A DNA stretch of 64,000 bases from NCBI GenBank assembly GCA_963817755.1, contig CAWFPB010000004.1:62001-126000 (forward strand), read 5' to 3'. This stretch comes from Oleiagrimonas sp963817755 (GTDB taxonomy: Bacteria; Pseudomonadota; Gammaproteobacteria; Xanthomonadales; Rhodanobacteraceae). How positions within the stretch are numbered: the stretch's first letter is position 1; every line of letters starts with the position of its first letter. A model generated the notes under the pieces. It had not been told where the DNA came from. It ran no database searches and was given only the letters and a program-made list of their open reading frames with translations. Positions 26,789 to 35,434 of this stretch are shown one piece after another. Both the position numbers and the translations under genes were made by a program.

Positions 26789-26796
26789 GCGAAGCC

Positions 26797-28149
26797 ATGA
26801 GCGAACTCACCCCCCGCGAAATCGTCAACGAACTCGACCGCTACATCATCGGCCAGAACGAGGCCAAGCGGGCCGTGGCCATCGCGCTGCGCAACCGCTG
26901 GCGGCGCATGCAGCTGGATCCGGCCATGCGCAACGAGGTCACGCCCAAGAACATCCTCATGATCGGGCCCACCGGCGTGGGCAAGACCGAGATCGCGCGG
27001 CGCCTGGCCAGCCTGGCCAACGCGCCGTTCGTGAAGGTCGAGGCGACCAAGTTCACCGAGGTCGGCTACGTCGGCAAGGACGTCGAGTCGATCATCCGCG
27101 ACCTGGCCGACCATGCCTTCAAGCTGGTGCGCGACAAGGCCATGCAGCGCGTGCGCACGCAGGCCGAGGACCGCGCCGAGGACCGCATCCTCGATGCCCT
27201 GCTGCCGCGTCGCCAGTCCAGTGCCCCGAACGACTGGACCGAGGACGCGGCACCACCGCCGTCGATCGAGAGCGACACGCGGCAGAAGCTGCGCAAGCAG
27301 CTGCGCGAGGGCAAGCTGGACGATCGCGAGATCGAGCTGGACATCAACCTGCAGGTCGGCGTGGAGATCATGTCCCCGCCGGGCATGGAGGAAATGAGCC
27401 AGCAACTGCAGCAGATGTTCTCCAACCTCGGCGGCGGCAAGACCCAGAAGCGCAAGATGACCATCGCCAGCGCGCGCCCGCAGCTGATCGAGGAAGAGGC
27501 CGCCCGGCTGGTCAACGAGGAGGAGATCCGCACGGCGGCCGTGGAATCGGCCGAGCAGAACGGCATCGTGTTCCTGGACGAGATCGACAAGGTCGCGCAG
27601 CGTTCCGAATACGGCGGCAGCGCCTCCGGCGTGAGCCGCGAGGGCGTGCAGCGCGACCTGCTGCCGCTGGTGGAAGGCTCCACGGTGTCGACCAAGTACG
27701 GCCCGATCAAGACCGACCACATGCTGTTCATCGCCTCGGGCGCCTTCTCGCTGGCCAAGCCGTCGGACCTGATCCCCGAACTGCAGGGCCGGCTGCCGAT
27801 CCGCGTGGAGCTTTCGGCGTTGTCGGTGGAGGACTTCAAGCGCATCCTGCGCGAACCCAACAACGCATTGACCAAGCAGTATTCGGCCCTGCTGGGCACC
27901 GAGGGCGTGACGCTGGAGTTCGAGGATTCGGGCATCGACCGCCTGGCCGAGGTGGCCTTCCAGGTCAATGCACGTACCGAGAACATCGGCGCGCGCCGCC
28001 TGCATACGGTGATGGAACGCCTGCTGGAAACGATCTCCTACGAAGCCACGGACAAAAGCGGCGAAAAATACGCCATCGACGCCGAATATGTCGACAAAAC
28101 GCTGGAGAACCTGGTCGAGGACCAGGACCTCAGCCGCTACATCCTTTAA
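26797..28149 (+). CDS. hslU: ATP-dependent protease ATPase subunit HslU
   Basis: 450 residues, AAA+ ATPase. Walker A GPTGVGKT (57-64), Walker B VFLDEID (~257-263), sensor 2 in NIGARRLHTVMERLLE, and the C-terminal DQDLSRYIL tail that docks into HslV. The intermediate (I) domain spans roughly residues 110-230 and carries SPPGMEEMSQQLQQMF. HslU unfolds substrates and feeds them to HslV. A short ribosome site GGCGAAG precedes the ATG. Confidence 0.97.
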   Translation: MSELTPREIVNELDRYIIGQNEAKRAVAIALRNRWRRMQLDPAMRNEVTPKNILMIGPTGVGKTEIARRLASLANAPFVKVEATKFTEVGYVGKDVESIIRDLADHAFKLVRDKAMQRVRTQAEDRAEDRILDALLPRRQSSAPNDWTEDAAPPPSIESDTRQKLRKQLREGKLDDREIELDINLQVGVEIMSPPGMEEMSQQLQQMFSNLGGGKTQKRKMTIASARPQLIEEEAARLVNEEEIRTAAVESAEQNGIVFLDEIDKVAQRSEYGGSASGVSREGVQRDLLPLVEGSTVSTKYGPIKTDHMLFIASGAFSLAKPSDLIPELQGRLPIRVELSALSVEDFKRILREPNNALTKQYSALLGTEGVTLEFEDSGIDRLAEVAFQVNARTENIGARRLHTVMERLLETISYEATDKSGEKYAIDAEYVDKTLENLVEDQDLSRYIL

Positions 28150-28168
28150 CGAGCGCTGCCCGGTGCGG

Positions 28169-28177
28169 TGCTAGAAT
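28169..28177 (+). promoter_or_regulatory. Extended -10 promoter for the gene at 28187
   Basis: TGC-TAGAAT is a near-consensus extended -10; its end is 9 bases before the ATG, so the leader would be only a few bases long and no ribosome site fits. Confidence 0.4.
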
Positions 28178-28186
28178 CGCACGGCT

Positions 28187-28801
28187 ATGGGAACCATTCA
28201 CCGCCTGCACAACCGGGGCCAGCGCGCCCGCTTGCGCCAGGCCCAGCAACAACGCCAGTTGGTCCGCCTGTGGCGCGGCAACCTCGAGCACGGCAGCTTC
28301 TGCGGCTACGTCGCCGGCGTCGGCCGCGAGTTCTTCCTGCTGCACGTGATCGGCGACGGCATCACCGATGACGGCCTGTACGCGATGCGCCATCGCGACG
28401 TGACCGAACTGGAGCTTCCCGACCGCCACGCTCGCTTCATCGACCGCGCCGTGGTGCTCAAGGGCATCGCTCCGCGCCAGCCGGCCTCGTTCCCGCTCGA
28501 CGACGTGCACCAGGTGCTGGTGGCCGCCTCGCGCAGCGCACCGGTGATCGGCGTGCACGTGGACAGCGAGGACGAAGCCGAGGTGTGCTACATCGGGCGC
28601 CTGATCGAGGTCGCCGACGACAGCTTCGGGCTGCAGGAGATCAGTCCGGACGCCGAATGGCTGCGCGAAGTCTCGCAGTTCGGCTGGGACGAGGTTTCCA
28701 CCATCTCCATGCACGATCCCTACGCCAGCGCCCTGCTGGCCGTGGCCGGTGCCGTGCCGGCGGTCGATCCCGGGGATGCGGGGATCGGGCATCTTTCTTG
28801 A
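28187..28801 (+). CDS. Conserved hypothetical protein with two related beta-rich halves
   Basis: 204 residues, no signal or membrane segment. The first half reads LVRLWRGNLEHGSFCGYVAGVGREFFLLHVIGD; the second half VCYIGRLIEVADDSFGLQEISP and then DEVSTISMHDPYASALLAVAG. Both follow the pattern of a short barrel in which a G-[YR] strand precedes a line on how the contents act, so an internal duplication of a small SH3/Sm-like unit is possible. I know no function. It follows hslU by 37 bases but has its own candidate promoter. Confidence 0.6.
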   Translation: MGTIHRLHNRGQRARLRQAQQQRQLVRLWRGNLEHGSFCGYVAGVGREFFLLHVIGDGITDDGLYAMRHRDVTELELPDRHARFIDRAVVLKGIAPRQPASFPLDDVHQVLVAASRSAPVIGVHVDSEDEAEVCYIGRLIEVADDSFGLQEISPDAEWLREVSQFGWDEVSTISMHDPYASALLAVAGAVPAVDPGDAGIGHLS

Positions 28802-28802
28802 C

Positions 28803-29035
28803 GGGACTCGGTTCCGACTCGGGACTCGGGTGTCGGTGCGCGGCATTCGCGCTTGCGTGGCTTGACTCGATCCCGGGACCCCGGAACCCGGGACCCGGTA
28901 CATCGGTATGTCTTTCGCATTTGAACGGCTGATGCCCTCGCAAGGTCGTAGGGCGGGCACCGTCCGCCGCGCGCACGGCCCCATTCCCCAGAGGACACCC
29001 ATCGCACCTGGGACCCGGTCCCGGGCACCGGGTCG
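28803..29035. repeat. GGGACTCGG/GGGACCCGG repeat cluster downstream of 28187
   Basis: Three patches of related units: GGGACTCGG with GACTCGGGACTCGGG (28803-28830), TCCCGGGACC...ACCCGGGACCCGG (28871-28898) and GGGACCCGGTCCCGGGCACCGGG (29011-29033). The middle and right patches are palindromic (CCCGGG) and near-copies of one another. No gene lies in 28802-29055. It may contain the terminators of the two converging genes. Confidence 0.5.
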
Positions 29036-29055
29036 CCGAACATCAGCGCACCCGC

Positions 29056-31309
29056 TCAATTCTCGCCGTGACCGTGACGCGCTCGCGCCCCACCCTTGAC
29101 CTTCCGCTCGAAGAAGTCGTCGATCAGGTGGAACACGTGGGTGCGCTGGCCGGGCCGGTCCAGGCCGTGCTTGCCGCCGGGGTAGGTCATCAGTTCGAAC
29201 TGGATGCCGCGCTGCTGCAGCGCCGCCATCAGCTTCGTGGAGTTGAGGAACAGCACGTTGTCGTCGGCCATGCCATGGACCAGGGCCAGCGGTTTGGTCA
29301 GTCCGTCCAGCCAGGCCATCGGCGAGCTGCGCGTGTAGCCGGCCTCGTTGTCCTGCGGCAGGCCCAGGTAACGCTCGGTGTAGAAGGTGTCGTACAGGTG
29401 CCAGTCGGTCACCGGGGCCACCGCCACGCCGCCGGCCAGGTCGGCCGAATCCTTGGCCAGCATCATCAGCGTCATGTAGCCGCCGTAGCTCCATCCGAAC
29501 ACCCCGATGCGCTGCGGATCGACCCACGACTGCTGCTTCAGCCAGTCGATGCCGGCGATCTGGTCCTCGACCTCGGCCACGCCCAGCTGGCCGTGGATCA
29601 CGTCGCTGAAGGCGCGCCCGCGCCGCGCCATGCCGCGGTTGTCCAGGGTGAACACCACGAATCCGCGCTGGGCCATGTATTCGGCGAAGTAGTCGACCCA
29701 GCCGCGCGTGACCATCTGCGCGTGCGGTCCCCCGTAGAAGGTGTCGAAGACCGGATACCGTTTCTTCGGGTCGAAGTTGAGCGGCTTGTACACCCGGTAG
29801 TAGAGGTCCTGGCCGTCGGACGCCTTGATGTGCCCGAATTCGGGCGTCACGTGGCTGTCCATGTAGGGCCAGTAGGGGTGGTGCTCGTCGAGCCGGTTCT
29901 CCTCGATCCAGGTCACGAAGCGGCCGTCGGCGCGGTGCACGCTGACCTGTGGCGGCGTGTTGGGGTCGGAGAAGGTGTCCACGTACAGGCTGCCGTCCTC
30001 GGCGAACTGCACCTGGTGGGTGCCGTCGCGCTGGCTGATGCGCCGTGGGACGGTCGGCGGTGCTGCCGTCCAGTTTCAGCGCGTAGACCTGGCGGTCGGG
30101 CACGAAGTCGCGATTGGAACTGACGTAGACCAGGCCCTTCGGCTCGTCCACGGCCAGCAGGCCGTCGAGATTCCAGTCGCCCGCGCTGATGGCGTGCTCC
30201 AGCGTGCCGTCGATGTCGTACAGGTACAGGTGGTGAAACCCGCTGCGGTCGCTGCCCCAGATGAACCGCTTGCCGCCGTCCAGGAAGCGTAGGTCGTCGT
30301 GCAGGTCGATCCAGGTGTCGCTGCTCTCGGTCAGCAGCACGCGCTGGGCCAGGGTGTCGGCGTCGACCAGGCGCAGCTCCAGTTTCTGCTGACTGCGCGG
30401 CATCCACTGGTAGCTGAGCCGCTTGCCGTCCGGCAGCCACTTCACGCGGGTGAGGTAGATGTCCGGATCCTTGCCCAGGTCGATCCAGCGCGTGGCCCCG
30501 CCGGTCGGCGCGACCAGGCCCAGCTGGACCGCGACGTTGGGATCGCCGGCGAACGGATAGCGCTGCGCCACCACCGCGGTGCGGTCGGCGTACAGCTCCA
30601 TGCGCCGGGTGACCGGCACCGGCGCCGCGTCGTAGCGCTCGTAGGCGATTGCCGAATCGTCCGGTGCCCACCAGTAGCCGGTGCTGCGGCCCATTTCCTC
30701 CTGGGCCACGAACTCGGCCTCGCCGTTGTGCACGGTGCCGCCGCCGTCGGCGGTCAGCTGCGTGGCCTGCCCGCTGGCCAGGTCGATCACCCACAGGTTC
30801 TGGTCCTGCACGTAGGACACGTAGTGGCCGGCGGGCGAGATCTTCGGGTCGATGGCCTCGCCGCCGGTATCCAGCGCGGTCACGCGCTGGTCCTTCGGCT
30901 GGTCCAGGTCGTACAGGTACAGCGCGCCATTCATGGGGATCAGCAGCTTGTGCCCGTCCGGCGACCACTGGTAGTGCAGGATGCCGTGCAGGCCCGCGGT
31001 GCGCTGGCGCTCGCGGCGCGCCCGCTCGGCGTCCGACAGCTGCTGGCCGGCGGCCGGCAGCGAGGCCGAATCGACCAGCATCTGCATGCGCTGGTCGGCC
31101 AGGTTGTACTCCCACAGGTCGAAGGTGTGCTGGTCGTCGGCCTTGGCGCGCAGGAAGGTCACGCGCGTGCCATCCGGCGAGATCTTCAGCCCGCGCACGT
31201 CGGCGCCGCTCAGGCTGCCGCCGTCGAAGATGCGTTCGATGGTGAGTTTCTTGGCCACGGCCGGACTGGCGGCCACCGCCAGGATGCTGGCAAGCACGAG
31301 TGCGCGCAT
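29056..31309 (-). pseudogene. Dipeptidyl peptidase IV (S9B) with a +1 frameshift
   Basis: About 750 residues over two frames, the normal size for Xanthomonadales DPP IV. A signal peptide (MRALVLASILAVAASPAVA) opens it at 31309. The beta-propeller holds EFVAQEEMGRSTGYWW, whose Glu pair binds the substrate amino terminus. The frame is right until LKLDGSTADRPT, then shifts by one extra base in the CC at 30043-30044; RISQRDGTHQVQFAEDG and the whole catalytic domain follow in the other frame: GWSYGGYM with the nucleophile Ser, HGMADDNV (Asp) and GGKHGL (His), ending at 29056. The enzyme removes X-Pro dipeptides in the periplasm. Because both halves are otherwise well preserved, a sequencing error is likely; as written the catalytic domain is lost. 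Confidence 0.88.
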
Positions 31310-31440
31310 CGGGATTCCTGCAGGTCTCGGGTCAGGGGCCGATTAAACCGCGTGCGCGCGTCGGCGTCGATACGCGAGGTGCGCCGTGCCCGTCGGGGGA
31401 ACTGTTTTTCGGTGCCACCGATTCCGCGATGGTTCGCGCC

Positions 31441-32791
31441 CTACTTGCCGATGCAGAACGATCCGAAGATGGCGCCCAGAAGGTCGTCGGCATGATAGGC
31501 CCCGGTGATTTCCGACAGCGACTGCTGGGCCTGGCGCAGGTCCTCGGCGGCCAGCTCGCCGGCGCGCGTGGTGGCCAGGGTGTGTTCGGCCGCGTCCAGG
31601 TGGGCGGCCACCGCCTCCAGCGCCAGCACGTGCCGGCGACGCGCGCTGAAGGCGCCCTCCACATCGCTTCCTGCGCGCGCGCGCAGCAACCGTCGCAACG
31701 TTTCCAGACCGTCGCCCGTGCGCGCCGAAATCCACAGCCAGTCGACCCCGTCGCGGACCTCGTGCCGCGGCTCGCGGCCGGCGGTATCGATCTTGTTGAC
31801 CAACACCATGCGCGCCACGCGTTCCTCCAGGCCGGCGAACAGCGCGAGGTCGGACACGGCCGTGTCCTCCTCGCTGACCAGCAGTGCCAAATCCGCGCGC
31901 GCCAGATGCGCGCGGGCCCGGCGCACGCCTTCGATTTCGACCGGGTCCTGGCTGTCGCGCAGGCCCGCGGTGTCCAGCAGCTCGATGGCGCTGCCGTCCA
32001 GGTCCAGGCTTTCGCGCAGCACGTCGCGGGTGGTGCCGGCGATGTCGGTGACAATGGCGCGGTCGGAACCGGCCAGGGCATTGAGCAGGCTGGACTTGCC
32101 CACGTTGGGCCGGCCGATGATGGCCACGCTGAGGCCGTCGTTCAGGCGCACGCCACGGCGGGTTTCCTCCAGCAGCCGGTCCAGCCGCGTTCGCAGCGCA
32201 TGCATCTGCTCGGCGATGGCCGGATCGGCCAGGAAATCGATCTCCTCCTCGGGAAAGTCGATCGCCGCCTCCACGTGCACGCGCAGCGCGATCAGCGCCT
32301 CCAGCAACTGCCTGCACGCGTTCGGAAAAAGCGCCTTCCAGCGAACGCAGGGCCGCGCGCGCGCCGGCGCGCGAAGTGGCCGCGATCAGGTCGGCTACCG
32401 CTTCGGCCTGGGCCAGGTCCAGCTTGCCGTTCAGAAAGGCACGCTCGGTGAACTCCCCCGGCCGGGCCCGCCGCGCGCCCATCCGGCACACGCGTTCGAG
32501 CAGCATGTCCAGCAGCACCCGGCTGCCGTGGCCCTGCAGTTCCAGCACGTCTTCGCCGGTATACGAATGCGGGGCCGGGAAGTGCAGCAGCAGGACCTGG
32601 TCGAGAACCTCGCCCCGGGCATCGTGCACGGCGCACAGGTGCGCGTGGCGTGGCGTCGGCTCGCGCCCGAGCAGGATCCCGGCCATGGCCGGCACCAGTC
32701 CACCGGACACGCGCACCACGCCGACGCCGCCGGCGCCGGGCGCCGTGGCGATGGCGGCAATCGTCTCGCTCGCGTGTGGTGCGTGGTTCAC
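31441..32791 (-). pseudogene. mnmE: tRNA uridine-5-carboxymethylaminomethyl GTPase MnmE with a +1 frameshift
   Basis: About 450 residues over two frames, the usual MnmE size. It starts at GTG 32791 behind GGAG: the N-terminal folate-binding domain TIAAIATAPGAGGVGVVRVSG, then HSYTGEDVLELQGHGS and GEFTERAFLNGKLDLAQAEAVADLI. After FSERVQ the frame breaks by one extra base in the CC at 32311-32312; QLLEALIALRVHVEAAIDFP continues in the next frame. The G domain shows GRPNVGKSSLLN, DIAGTTRD, and the protein ends in the invariant C-x-G-K (CIGK). With MnmG it modifies U34 of several tRNAs. A broken copy next to yidC in a conserved locus is surprising, so an error in the sequence is the first suspicion. 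Confidence 0.9.
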
Positions 32792-32824
32792 GGAAGGACT
32801 CCGTTCATGGCATGCCACGCGATG

Positions 32825-32851
32825 ATGGCGCAGCCGCGCGGGCTGCGCCAT
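32825..32851. terminator. 11-bp perfect hairpin between yidC and mnmE
   Basis: ATGGCGCAGCC (32825-32835) and GGCTGCGCCAT (32841-32851) pair around a 5-base loop. No T-run follows on the minus strand, so it may be an mRNA end stabiliser or processing stem rather than an intrinsic terminator. Confidence 0.4.
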
Positions 32852-32861
32852 GCATGGACCT

Positions 32862-34631
32862 TCAGGCGGTCTTGGATTTGCGTCCGCGCTTGTGGTCCTC
32901 GGCGTCGAACTGGCGCATCACGTGCCACTGCTGGGCCACGCGGGCCAGGCCGTTGACGGTGTAGTACAGCACCAGGCCGGCGGGGAAGAAGGCGAAGAAC
33001 ACCGGGTACACCACCGGCATCCACTTCATGATCTTGGCCTGCGTGGCGTCCATGCTGGCGGTCATCGGCATCAGGCGCTGGGTCAGCAGCATCACGCCCA
33101 TGTAGATAATCGGCAGCACGAAGTAGGGATCGGGCGCGGACAGGTCGTGGATCCAGCCGATGAACGGCGCCTGGCGCAGTTCCACGCTCTCGCGCAGCAC
33201 CGTGTACAGGGCGAAGAACACCGGGATCTGCACCAGCAGCGGCAGGCAGCCGGCCACCGGATTGATCTTCTCCTTCTTGTACAGCTCCATGGTGGCCTGC
33301 TGCAGCTTCTGCTTGTCGTCGCCGTAGCGCTCCTTGAGGGCGTCCATGCGCGGCTTGAGCTTGCGCATCTTGGCGCCGGAGCGGTACTGGGCGGCATTGA
33401 GCTTGTACAGCAGCACGTTGATCAGCAGCACCACCAGGATGATGGCCAGGCCCCAGTTGCCGGTCAGGCCGTGGAACCAGGTCAGCAGCATGTGCATGGG
33501 TGCGGCGACCACGGTGAACATCCCGTAGTCGACCGACAGATCCAGCCCGGGGGCGATCTTGCCCAGCTGGTTGCGCAGCTTGGGACCGGCGTACAGGCGT
33601 GAGGTCGAACTGGCGCTCGCGCCCGGCGCCACGCGGATCTGCGGGCCGATCTCGCGGATCAGGTAGCGCGGCTTGGCGCCGCCGTCGACCACCTGCGTGC
33701 TGAACTGCTGCGTGGCCTTCTCGGCCGGCAGCCAGGCCGCCATGAAGTAATGCTGCTCCATGGCCATCCAGCCGCCGGTCACGCTTTTCTTCAGCGGCTC
33801 CTTGGCGAAGTCATCGAACTTGCGGGTCTTGAACTTCGACTCCGGTCCGTACCAGGCCGCGCCGAAGAAGCTGTAGCGCGACTGGTCCGACCACTTGGCC
33901 AGGAAGTTGTTGTGCTTGGGTGCCGGTGGGACCACGCGCTGCAGCTGGCGGTACGGCCAGGCGCTGAAGGTCGCGGTGCTTCCGTTGACGATCTGCTGCT
34001 TGAGCCCGATCACGTAGCTGCCGCGGGTCAGGGTGTAGCGCTTGATCACCTTGACGCCGTCGGGCCCGGTCCAGGTCAGGTCCACGGCCAGGGTTTTCTG
34101 CCCCGGCTGCAGGCTGTAACTGGTCCTGGCGGACTGGAAGGTCGCGTTCTGGTCGGGTGCCGTATGGCCGCGATTGAGCAGCCCGTTCTGCGCCACGAAG
34201 AAGTGGCTGGCGCTGTCGCTGAACAGCTGCACGGACTGCTTGGACTTGAGCTTGGCAGGGTAGGCCAGCATGGCGCTGCGCACGATGCTGCCGCCGCGCG
34301 TGTCGATGGTGAGCCGCAGCACGTCGGTGGTCACCGTGACCAGATTGCCGTGCTGCATGGGCTTGGCCGCGGGCTTGGCGGTGACCGGGGTGCTGGGCAC
34401 GCCCGAGCCGGTGGCGGTGGAAGCCGTGGCCGGATTTGCACTCGTCGGGGCACTGGCCACGGACGGCACGCTGGCATCGGTGGACGAGGCCGCCGAACCG
34501 GGCAAGGACGCGGTTGCAGCCGCGGCCGGCGGAGCCTGGGGCGGCGTGTGGTAGTCCTGTTGCCACTGATTCCAGAGCAGGTAGGCCACGAAGGCCAGCG
34601 CCAGGAGCAGGAACGAACGCGTTTGTGGCAT
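32862..34631 (-). CDS. yidC: Membrane protein insertase YidC
   Basis: 589 residues. An N-terminal transmembrane anchor (SFLLLALAFVAYLLWNQW) is followed by an Ala/Ser/Thr-rich linker and the ~250-residue periplasmic beta domain of Gram-negative YidC. The C-terminal core has five helices; the conserved Arg lies in LNAAQYRSGAKMRKLKPRM, and the coiled C1 loop KERYGDDKQKLQQATMELYKKEKINPVAGCLPLLVQIPVFFALY is intact. It ends in a basic tail. YidC inserts inner-membrane proteins alone or with SecYEG. yidD, often found between rnpA and yidC, is absent here. Confidence 0.97.
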   Translation of the reverse strand: MPQTRSFLLLALAFVAYLLWNQWQQDYHTPPQAPPAAAATASLPGSAASSTDASVPSVASAPTSANPATASTATGSGVPSTPVTAKPAAKPMQHGNLVTVTTDVLRLTIDTRGGSIVRSAMLAYPAKLKSKQSVQLFSDSASHFFVAQNGLLNRGHTAPDQNATFQSARTSYSLQPGQKTLAVDLTWTGPDGVKVIKRYTLTRGSYVIGLKQQIVNGSTATFSAWPYRQLQRVVPPAPKHNNFLAKWSDQSRYSFFGAAWYGPESKFKTRKFDDFAKEPLKKSVTGGWMAMEQHYFMAAWLPAEKATQQFSTQVVDGGAKPRYLIREIGPQIRVAPGASASSTSRLYAGPKLRNQLGKIAPGLDLSVDYGMFTVVAAPMHMLLTWFHGLTGNWGLAIILVVLLINVLLYKLNAAQYRSGAKMRKLKPRMDALKERYGDDKQKLQQATMELYKKEKINPVAGCLPLLVQIPVFFALYTVLRESVELRQAPFIGWIHDLSAPDPYFVLPIIYMGVMLLTQRLMPMTASMDATQAKIMKWMPVVYPVFFAFFPAGLVLYYTVNGLARVAQQWHVMRQFDAEDHKRGRKSKTA

Positions 34632-34736
34632 GGCGGGAAATCCGTAGGAGGGTCGCGGGATTCGGGCGCAGGCCCGTCGCGGGGATCGCCGAAACGAGAG
34701 GTCAGCCCGCGATTGTGCCGGGCACGTGGCGCCACA

Positions 34737-35090
34737 TCAACGTGCGCGCGACTTCAATCGTCTCCAGAGCTGGTCCACTTCGGCGCGCAGATCGGCCCTG
34801 GACAGGTCCACCGCCGACGGACTGGCAATGATCAGCACATCGACCGGCGGCAATTGGGCACGGTGCAGACGGAAGGATTCGCGCACAATGCGGCGAATGC
34901 GGTTGCGATCCACAGCGCGCTTGGAGACGCGTCGGGAAATGGCCTGGCCCAGACGCGCAAAGCCGACCTCGTTGTCACGGTAGCGGATGCGGAAGCATGC
35001 GCTGCCGAGACGACCGGTCGGCTTTCGCAGTGCGGTGAAATCTGCGGCCCGGCGGAGCCGCGCTTCGGGCGGCATGCCGATGTCCGTCAT
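34737..35090 (-). CDS. rnpA: Ribonuclease P protein component
   Basis: 117 residues, very basic. The RNR signature SKRAVDRNRIRRIVRESFR lies at residues ~55-75. RnpA assists the RNA subunit in cutting 5' leaders off pre-tRNAs. An ATG at residue 6 is an alternative start. It follows rpmH with an 11-base gap, the universal arrangement beside the origin. Confidence 0.96.
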   Translation of the reverse strand: MTDIGMPPEARLRRAADFTALRKPTGRLGSACFRIRYRDNEVGFARLGQAISRRVSKRAVDRNRIRRIVRESFRLHRAQLPPVDVLIIASPSAVDLSRADLRAEVDQLWRRLKSRAR

Positions 35091-35101
35091 GACAAGACCG
35101 C

Positions 35102-35236
35102 TTACGGGATCAGACGCTTGCGACCTTTGGCGCGACGCGCGTTGATGATCTTGCGGCCGTCAGCGGTGCGCATCCGGGCACGGAAACCGTGTGTGCGGGC
35201 GCGCTTGAGCTTGCTCGGCTGGTACGTACGCTTCAT
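35102..35236 (-). CDS. rpmH: Large ribosomal subunit protein bL34
   Basis: 44 residues: MKRTYQPSKLKRARTHGFRA at the start and RRAKGRKRLIP at the end, a perfect bL34. Too short for most ORF searches. GGAG lies 6 bases upstream of the ATG. First gene of the minus-strand rpmH-rnpA-yidC-mnmE block, divergent from dnaA. Confidence 0.97.
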   Translation of the reverse strand: MKRTYQPSKLKRARTHGFRARMRTADGRKIINARRAKGRKRLIP

Positions 35237-35370
35237 GGCGTGCTCCAGTACAGATGTAGGGAAAAAGACGCGGGAGTATGCGAACAGATGCCGCTTCTGT
35301 CAAGCGTTTGCCCGGCTTTCGTGCGCGGTTCCCAGTCGCGGACAAAGGCCGCGGTTGCCTGTCGGCATGC

Positions 35371-35379
35371 TGCTAGACT
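35371..35379 (+). promoter_or_regulatory. Candidate extended -10 promoter for dnaA
   Basis: TGC-TAGACT, 55 bases upstream of the dnaA ATG in the 198-base rpmH-dnaA gap. A TTGCCT lies 13 bases further upstream, too close for a normal -35. No DnaA boxes are visible in this gap. Confidence 0.4.
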
Positions 35380-35434
35380 GAGCCCTTGGACTGCGCACAC
35401 GGACGCATCCGCGAACGATGTCGGTGAAGGCTTG

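Noticed and set aside
30000..30060. Programmed frameshifting in the DPP IV gene
   Set aside because: No slippery heptamer or downstream stimulatory stem is evident, and two other genes show the same kind of extra C, so an error or pseudogene is simpler.
35237..35434. rpmH-dnaA gap as the origin
   Set aside because: No DnaA-box-like 9-mers and no AT-rich segment; it looks like a divergent promoter region.
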